The position numbers and the translations under genes are program-made. Shown in pieces: positions 1 through 4,325 of a DNA stretch of 6,143 bases; within the stretch, counting starts at the first letter, position 1, and each line of letters starts with the position of its first letter. The notes below the pieces were generated by a model. That model had not been told where the DNA came from. It made no database searches and saw only the letters and a program-made list of their open reading frames with translations. The stretch is from positions 1-6,143 of the forward strand of contig CALFYR010000685.1 in the NCBI GenBank assembly GCA_937954195.1, written 5' to 3'. The stretch comes from an uncultured Dehalococcoidia bacterium (lineage in GTDB: Bacteria; Chloroflexota; Dehalococcoidia; Tepidiformales; Tepidiformaceae).

Positions 1-167
1 GATGGGCTTGTGCCCGCGGATCGTCGGGGCCTCGGGCGTGTCACCACAGCGGCGGGTTCTCCACGAACCGTAATCGTCTGTGGGCCCTCCTCCCGGGCGC
101 GCCGGATGACCTCGCTCAGCTTGTTCTTCGCTTCCTGGAGCTGCCAGGTCGATTTCCTTCCGGGCAT
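1..167 (-). CDS. Type II toxin-antitoxin antitoxin, Phd/YefM family (partial, possibly frameshifted)
   Basis: Reading leftwards from the ATG at 167, the product begins MPGRKSTWQLQEAKNKLSEV and continues with IRRAREEGPQTITVRGEPAAVV. This is the classic Phd/YefM N-terminal DNA-binding domain: the 'TWQLQEAKxxLSEV' helix, then 'EEGPQTITVRGEPAAVV'. Family members bind their own operator as dimers and neutralise a cognate toxin (Doc, RelE/YoeB or VapC type) through the C-terminal tail. The gene leaves the window after about 55 codons, so the C-terminus and any toxin gene lie outside. A strong Shine-Dalgarno (GGAGGT, 172-177) sits 4 nt upstream of the ATG, which fixes the start. After 'AAVV' the frame reads TRPRPRRSAGTSPI, unlike the family. 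The frame shifted by one base reads DTPEAPTIRGHKPI, which resembles the usual '..PExxxxxGxKPS' continuation, so a frameshift near 40-45 is possible. The family assignment is secure; intactness is not. Confidence 0.85.
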   Translation of the reverse strand, partial: MPGRKSTWQLQEAKNKLSEVIRRAREEGPQTITVRGEPAAVVTRPRPRRSAGTSP

Positions 168-178
168 AGGCACCTCCG

Positions 179-202
179 TCTAGACTGTCTAGACAGTCTA
201 GA
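179..202. promoter_or_regulatory. Perfect 24-bp palindrome, probable antitoxin operator
   Basis: Three TCTAGA hexamers (179-184, 188-193, 197-202) are separated by CTG and CAG, and the whole 24 bp equals its own reverse complement. With the flanking G at 178 it also reads as three GTCTAGA units starting every 9 bp (178, 187, 196). It abuts the antitoxin Shine-Dalgarno and lies just downstream of a candidate minus-strand -10 box. Phd/YefM antitoxins repress their own operons by binding short palindromes near the promoter, so an autoregulatory operator is the natural reading. The binding itself is inference. As RNA it could also form a 10-bp hairpin with a 4-nt loop next to the ribosome-binding site. 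Confidence 0.7.
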
Positions 203-204
203 TG

Positions 205-210
205 TTTATA
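205..210 (-). promoter_or_regulatory. Candidate -10 box of the antitoxin gene
   Basis: On the minus strand this reads TATAAA (in GATATAAAC), 5 of 6 matches to the TATAAT consensus and an AT-rich spot in GC-rich DNA. I see no convincing -35 hexamer 16-18 nt upstream. Transcription would start about 7 nt downstream, inside the palindrome at 179-202, so a bound repressor would block it. Confidence 0.4.
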
Positions 211-263
211 TCGGATCTGGATAGCAGCGCGGTCGGAGCCCGTCGTGCGCTAAGGTGGAATGA

Positions 264-539
264 ATGAACGACGGCATCGCTTACTGGCGCGCGCGGATCG
301 ACTCGGTCGATGAGGAACTGCTCAGGCTGTTCAACCAGCGGGCACGGCATGCCATCGAGATCGGCCTGCTCAAGCGCAAGGAGGGCCTCGCCATCGAGGT
401 ACCTGAACGTGAGGCAGCGATCATCGAGCGAGTCGTGGAACTCAACGAAGGTCCCCTCGACGCCGAAGCCGTGCAGCGGCTGTTCGAGAGTGTTATCGCG
501 GAATCACGCATGGCCGAACGGGCGATGCTCGAGGGGTAG
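264..539 (+). CDS. aroQ: Chorismate mutase, AroQ class (monofunctional)
   Basis: This 91-aa all-helical protein matches the AroQ fold (CM_2 domain, about residues 5-88), which rearranges chorismate to prephenate, the committed step to Phe and Tyr, in the cytoplasm. Active-site residues align with the E. coli P-protein mutase domain: R9 (R11), R26 (R28), K37 (K39), R49 (R51), E50 (E52) and E85 at the Q88 position, where Glu also occurs in some AroQ enzymes. Signature runs are 'RIDSVDEELLRLFNQR', 'PEREAAI' and 'LFESVIAES'. There is no fused prephenate dehydratase, dehydrogenase or DAHP synthase domain. The ATG at 264 is preceded by AAGGTGG (252-258); an earlier ATG at 260 is out of frame. The gene is divergent from the antitoxin gene and convergent with the MFS gene, so it appears to be transcribed alone in this window. 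Confidence 0.92.
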   Translation: MNDGIAYWRARIDSVDEELLRLFNQRARHAIEIGLLKRKEGLAIEVPEREAAIIERVVELNEGPLDAEAVQRLFESVIAESRMAERAMLEG

Positions 540-540
540 T

Positions 541-1869
541 TCAGTCGCCGCCAGCTGGTGCGGCCGCCGATTCCCGTGAAGCTGGAACCGCTTCCTTCGC
601 CGGCTTCGCGAAGAAGACCGCCACCGCCGCGAGGTAGGTCAACAGCGCCGTGATGGTGAATGGCACCGTGTAGCCGCCTGTCTGGTCCTCCAGGAACCCC
701 ACACCGATCGGGCCGATGCCACTCCCGGCCTGCCCGGCCAGCGAGATGAGCCCAAAGATGGCGCCGAACGACACCATGCCGAACAGCTCGCCCACCAGCA
801 GCGATTGCATCATGTACACGTTCCCGATGGTCAGCCCGAAGATGAGCGTCAGCGCCCAGGTGGCGGCGATGTTCTCGGTGTGAATGATGAGCATGATCGA
901 TGTCGCCTGGACCACAAAGAGGATGATCGTCAGCAGCCGCCGGTCCACTCCATCGGCGAAGATGCCGACCACCAGCCGGGCGATGATGCTCCCGAGCGCG
1001 GTAACGCTCAGCGTAAACGCCGCCTCGTTGCGGGAGCCGAGGCGCTCCTCCAGGAAGCTCACCTGGTGGATGACGTAGCCAGTCTGGGCGATGAGGACGA
1101 GCAGGAACGCCGTAAAGATCGCCCAGAACCCGACCGTCCGCATCGCCTCAGGACGGGTCCACGTCTTGTACTGGGCGGCCATGCCGGGCCGGATGGAGGC
1201 GGCCTGGATCTGCTCCGAACTGTCGCCATCGGGGTTAAGCCCCATCTGCCTGGGTTCCCAGGCGATGAGGAGCAGGATCGTTGGGAGTGCGACGACCAGG
1301 ACGAGGATGCCGAGCACAGGCGTCGCCAGCTCCAGACCGCCTGCTTCGACGAGCATGCTTGCGACCGGCGCCAAGATCACGCCGCCGAGCGACACCCCGG
1401 TTGAGCTGATGCTCATCGCCAGCGCCCGCCGCCGGACGAACCAGCGCGTCATGATGGCGTTCACCGCAATGCCGCTCGACATGCCGAAGGCCACCGCGAA
1501 CACGAAGTAGACCAGGTACAGCAGCCAGAGTTCGCCAACGAGACCGATGAACGACGCGGAGATGCCGTTTACCACGGTCCCGATCAGCATGAACTTCGTG
1601 GGGCCGTACTTATCGATGTAAGGGCCGATGAACGCCGACGTGACCCCCGAGACGCAGAAGTAGATGGCGGGCGCCCAGCTCACCTGCGTGTTGGACCAGC
1701 CGTTCTCCTCCTGGAGAGGCCGCAAGAAGATCGGGAGGCCGTAGTAGCCCACTCCAACGCCGACGAACATCAGGCACGCGCAGGCGATGGCGATGTACCA
1801 GCCGTAGAAGACGCTCCGGGGAAGCAGCCGGGCCGCTATCGGCTCACGAATGGTGTGCGGCGAGGTCAT
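541..1869 (-). CDS. MFS transporter, oxalate/formate antiporter or monocarboxylate-like
   Basis: This 442-aa protein has a complete 12-helix major facilitator layout. Hydrophobic segments lie near residues 22-44, 64-82, 93-112, 116-138, 148-172 and 183-203, then after a polar cytosolic loop (204-244) at 247-268, 283-303, 312-329, 335-355, 366-388 and 400-420. Motif A is 'GPYIDKYGPTK' (82-92), with a second-half echo 'GIFADGVDRR' (302-311). The 'RWFVRRRALAMSISSTGVS' run (142-160) is typical of the OFA/monocarboxylate-porter branch, which carries small organic anions; the actual substrate cannot be read. I chose the ATG at 1869. A TTG at 1887 would add six residues (encoded MVRLRR), but neither start has a good Shine-Dalgarno. 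The gene lies 63 nt downstream of glnA on the same strand and may be co-transcribed. Its stop is one base from the chorismate mutase stop. Confidence 0.88.
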   Translation of the reverse strand: MTSPHTIREPIAARLLPRSVFYGWYIAIACACLMFVGVGVGYYGLPIFLRPLQEENGWSNTQVSWAPAIYFCVSGVTSAFIGPYIDKYGPTKFMLIGTVVNGISASFIGLVGELWLLYLVYFVFAVAFGMSSGIAVNAIMTRWFVRRRALAMSISSTGVSLGGVILAPVASMLVEAGGLELATPVLGILVLVVALPTILLLIAWEPRQMGLNPDGDSSEQIQAASIRPGMAAQYKTWTRPEAMRTVGFWAIFTAFLLVLIAQTGYVIHQVSFLEERLGSRNEAAFTLSVTALGSIIARLVVGIFADGVDRRLLTIILFVVQATSIMLIIHTENIAATWALTLIFGLTIGNVYMMQSLLVGELFGMVSFGAIFGLISLAGQAGSGIGPIGVGFLEDQTGGYTVPFTITALLTYLAAVAVFFAKPAKEAVPASRESAAAPAGGD

Positions 1870-1888
1870 TCGCCGCAGTCTAACCAAC

Positions 1889-1909
1889 GCCCGCGAACGC
1901 CGCGCGGGC
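1889..1909 (-). terminator. GC hairpin between glnA and the MFS gene (weak terminator candidate)
   Basis: GCCCGCG (1889-1895) pairs perfectly with CGCGGGC (1903-1909) across a 7-nt loop, about 25 nt after the glnA stop codon. No U-run follows on the minus strand (GTTGGTT only), so it is not a canonical intrinsic terminator. It may attenuate, protect the mRNA end, or mean nothing in DNA this GC-rich. Confidence 0.25.
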
Positions 1910-1932
1910 CAATGCTGGAGTGTGTTGAGGGA

Positions 1933-3255
1933 CTACAGGACGGGAAGGTATTCCGCCAGTTCGAAGTCCGAAATGTGGCGCTTATAGCGGGCCCATTCGA
2001 TGCGCTTGTTCTTCACCAGGCTTTCGAACGTGTGGTCGCCGAGCGCGTTGCGGAGGAACGGCGTCGCCTCGGCCGCTTCGACCGCTTCCATGAGGCTGCC
2101 GGGCAATTGTTCGATGCCGCGGTCCTGGCGCTCCTGTTCGGTCAATTCGAAGACGTTTTCTTCCACCGGCGGCGGAATCTGGCGCTCGTTCTCAATGCCA
2201 TCGAGACCAGCCGCGAGCATGGCCGCGAACGCGAGATACGGGTTGCACGCCGAATCGGGCGACCGGTACTCGATGCGTGTGTGGGTTTCGCGCCCCGGCT
2301 TGTATTCCGGGATGCGGATCAGGTCGCTGCGGTTGCGCCGCGCCCAGCTCAGAAACACCGGCGCTTCGAAGCCGGGAAGCAGCCGCTTGTAGCTGTTCAC
2401 CCACTGGTTGGTGACGAGCGTCAGTGCGCGCGAGTGGTGAAGCAGCCCCGCGATGTACCCCTTGGCGACGGCGCTCAGGTTGTACGGATCCGTCTCATCG
2501 AAGAATGCGTTGCGTTCGCCTTTGAACAGGGACTGGTGGACGTGCATTCCGCTACCGTTTTCATCGGCGATGGGCTTTGGCATGAAGGTGGCGTACACCC
2601 CATTGGCCGCGGCTATCTCTTTCACGACCAGCCGATAGGTCATCGCCGCGTCCGCCATCGTGAGTGCGTCGGTGTAGCGCAGCGTGATTTCGTGCTGGCT
2701 CGGCGCTACCTCGTGGTGGCTGTATTCGACCTCGATGCCCATGGCCTCAAGCGTGAGCACCGTCTCGCGGCGCAGGTCGCTCGCGGCGTCGCCCGTCTGG
2801 TCGAAATAGCCCCCCCGGTCGAGGGGAACCGCGGCCGAGGAATCTTCGAAGTAGAAGTACTCCATCTCGGGCGAAACGTAGAACGTGTCCCCAAGCTCGG
2901 CGGCGCGTTGCAGCTGTCGCTTTAGTACGAACCGAGGGTCGCCGGGGAAGGGGCTGCCATCTGGCAGGTAGATGTCGCAAAACATGCGCGCCACGCCGGA
3001 TTCGCGGGGGCGCCACGGCACGAGTTGGAACGTGGCCGGATCGGGGCGGGCGATCATGTCCGATTCATCGATGCGGGCGAACCCTTCGATGCTCGATCCA
3101 TCGAAACCCATGCCGTCTTCCAGCGCCTTTTCGAGTTCCTCGACCGTGATGGCGAAGCTCTTCAGCGAACCAACAATGTCCGTGAACCACAGCCGGATGA
3201 ACTTCACGTCGTTCTCGCGGCAGGCAGAAATCACGTAGGAAGCAGATTCGCTCAT
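1933..3255 (-). CDS. glnA: Glutamine synthetase, type I (alpha-like)
   Basis: This 440-aa protein is a full-length GSI subunit that condenses glutamate, ammonia and ATP to glutamine in the cytoplasm, normally as a dodecamer. The N-terminal beta-grasp domain (about 1-100) carries 'FDGSSIEGFARIDESDM' (51-67). Metal ligands are E130 and E132 ('SPEMEYFYF'), E182 and E189 ('HHEVAPSQHE'), H238 ('NGSGMHVHQS') and E329 ('RIEYRSPD'). Substrate arginines are R291, R309 and R331, and the flap Glu is E297. Length and the absence of an insertion match the Bacillus-type alpha form. R61 matches the B. subtilis Arg62 needed for feedback inhibition. The position of the E. coli adenylylated Tyr397 is Phe369 ('EENVFELTEQE'), so adenylylation there is not possible. 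The start at 3255 (MSESASYV) has GGGAG 7 nt upstream (3263-3267). The frame stays open further upstream, but that part overlaps the YbjN gene and lacks family similarity. Confidence 0.97.
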   Translation of the reverse strand: MSESASYVISACRENDVKFIRLWFTDIVGSLKSFAITVEELEKALEDGMGFDGSSIEGFARIDESDMIARPDPATFQLVPWRPRESGVARMFCDIYLPDGSPFPGDPRFVLKRQLQRAAELGDTFYVSPEMEYFYFEDSSAAVPLDRGGYFDQTGDAASDLRRETVLTLEAMGIEVEYSHHEVAPSQHEITLRYTDALTMADAAMTYRLVVKEIAAANGVYATFMPKPIADENGSGMHVHQSLFKGERNAFFDETDPYNLSAVAKGYIAGLLHHSRALTLVTNQWVNSYKRLLPGFEAPVFLSWARRNRSDLIRIPEYKPGRETHTRIEYRSPDSACNPYLAFAAMLAAGLDGIENERQIPPPVEENVFELTEQERQDRGIEQLPGSLMEAVEAAEATPFLRNALGDHTFESLVKNKRIEWARYKRHISDFELAEYLPVL

Positions 3256-3285
3256 GGCAACACTCCCAACTCCGTCCTCAGGGGA

Positions 3286-3291
3286 AGTGTA
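3286..3291 (-). promoter_or_regulatory. Candidate -10 box for glnA
   Basis: In the 76-nt gap upstream of glnA the minus strand reads TACACT, 4 of 6 matches to TATAAT, about 30 nt before the ATG. The expected -35 region (around ACGTGT) is poor, so this is at best a weak or activator-dependent promoter. The same gap has a short imperfect dyad (GTGT-TACGG-ACAC, 3298-3310) near the -35 region that could hold a regulator. Confidence 0.3.
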
Positions 3292-3331
3292 GCGCCGGTG
3301 TGTTACGGACACGTTGCCCGGTCCGGATCGC

Positions 3332-4303
3332 TTACCCACGCCCATCTTCGACCGCGGCCAGCGCTTCTTCCGGGCTTTGCCGCCCATCGCGCACCGCTTC
3401 AAGGGCCGGGAGGTAGGTATCCATCGCCGCGAAGTTCGGCGCGAGCAAGCCGACGACCAACGTCGTCGCATCCTCCACGCCGGAGAGATCGGCGCTCGTC
3501 TTGAAGCGGATCTCGCCGTCCGAAAAGTCCATTTCGAAGTTCCCAAGCGAAAGCCCGTAGTTGATCCGAGTGAGCAGTTCGGCCATCGGGGCGCGGACGT
3601 GTTCGGGCGCGTACCAGGGCGCCTGCGAGTACACACTGACGCGCCGCGCTTCCTCCCGTGCCACGAAGAAGCATGTCCACGAGCCGGACTCGCCACCAAT
3701 GTCCGCCTCGATGACTTCGTCGTCCGCCGTTTCGGCCCACTCGATGCCCCGTTCGCGTAGCGCTTCTCCGAACGCCGCCAGCAGCGGTAGCCGGAGCGCC
3801 CCGGGAGGAGCCGGCTTTCCCGGTTCCTGGGCAGCGAACACCGTGCTGTACCCCATCCGCAGCTCGCCCGCCGGATCGATCTGTTGTTCCACGAGCGTCG
3901 TCACGTGCAGGGCAAACCATGATTCGGTATCGAGAAACGGGGACCAACGCCCCGCGCCGGACGCGGTCCGGACGGCCTCCGCGAGCGCTTCCGCGCTTCC
4001 GCCAGCGAGTTCAACCTCGGCATGCAGTTCGGGCGATAGCCGCGCTTCAATGCGGACCGGCCCCTCCGGCGCGAACGACTCAGCGCCCTGGCCACGGTTA
4101 TCGGGAGCAAGGTGGAAGATGCCACGTACGGCGAATGACAGGTACACCTCCGGCGGCACCTCGAAGGTGAGCCTGCATTCGTACAACTCATCGTCTTTCG
4201 TTGTGACGGCGGTCTCGATACCCCGCACGCGAAGCGAAGCCCCTTCGGGCATGCGCATGGTCAGGAGAACATCGAGGTCCGCGCGCGAGGTTGAGGTGGT
4301 CAT
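3332..4303 (-). CDS. YbjN-domain protein with a novel N-terminal half
   Basis: This 323-aa protein has no signal peptide or membrane segment and is probably cytosolic. Residues about 170-320 form a YbjN domain (Pfam PF10722): 'SWTCFFVAREEARRVSVYSQ', then 'RAPMAELLTRINYGLSLGN', 'FEMDFSDGEIRFKTSADL', and the closing 'LLAPNFAAMDTYLPALEAV' with 'SPEEALAAVE'. YbjN folds resemble type III secretion chaperones, and the family is linked to stress and regulatory phenotypes; a precise biochemical role is not known. Residues 1-165 contain alternating beta-type segments ('YECRLTFEV', 'YLSFAVRGIFHLAP', 'RIEARLSPELHAEVEL') that I do not recognise. The start at 4303 lies 22 nt after the upstream gene's stop with only a GGGG-type ribosome-binding site, suggesting co-transcription and perhaps coupled translation with the eCIS-cargo-like gene. 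A chaperone role for that neighbour is inference. Confidence 0.8.
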   Translation of the reverse strand: MTTSTSRADLDVLLTMRMPEGASLRVRGIETAVTTKDDELYECRLTFEVPPEVYLSFAVRGIFHLAPDNRGQGAESFAPEGPVRIEARLSPELHAEVELAGGSAEALAEAVRTASGAGRWSPFLDTESWFALHVTTLVEQQIDPAGELRMGYSTVFAAQEPGKPAPPGALRLPLLAAFGEALRERGIEWAETADDEVIEADIGGESGSWTCFFVAREEARRVSVYSQAPWYAPEHVRAPMAELLTRINYGLSLGNFEMDFSDGEIRFKTSADLSGVEDATTLVVGLLAPNFAAMDTYLPALEAVRDGRQSPEEALAAVEDGRG

Positions 4304-4325
4304 GCGCGCCCCGGCCCGGCCGGCA

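Noticed and set aside
1855..2925. A 356-codon plus-strand open frame across glnA
   Set aside because: It is the antisense image of a strongly conserved glnA and has no domain signal of its own.
3281..3315. GlnR/TnrA-type nitrogen-regulator site upstream of glnA
   Set aside because: A GTAAC half-site is present on the minus strand, but the second half (GAAAC-like) or the full TGTNA-N7-TNACA pattern is missing.
3256..3699. N-terminal extension of the glutamine synthetase frame by about 148 codons
   Set aside because: The extension overlaps the YbjN gene and shows no similarity to GS proteins. The ATG at 3255 with GGGAG upstream gives the normal 440-aa length.
4304..4325. Hairpin or terminator in the GC-only gap between the large protein and the YbjN gene
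   Set aside because: Only a 4-bp CCGG/CCGG stem forms within 22 nt, there is no U-run, and the spacing suits read-through in an operon.
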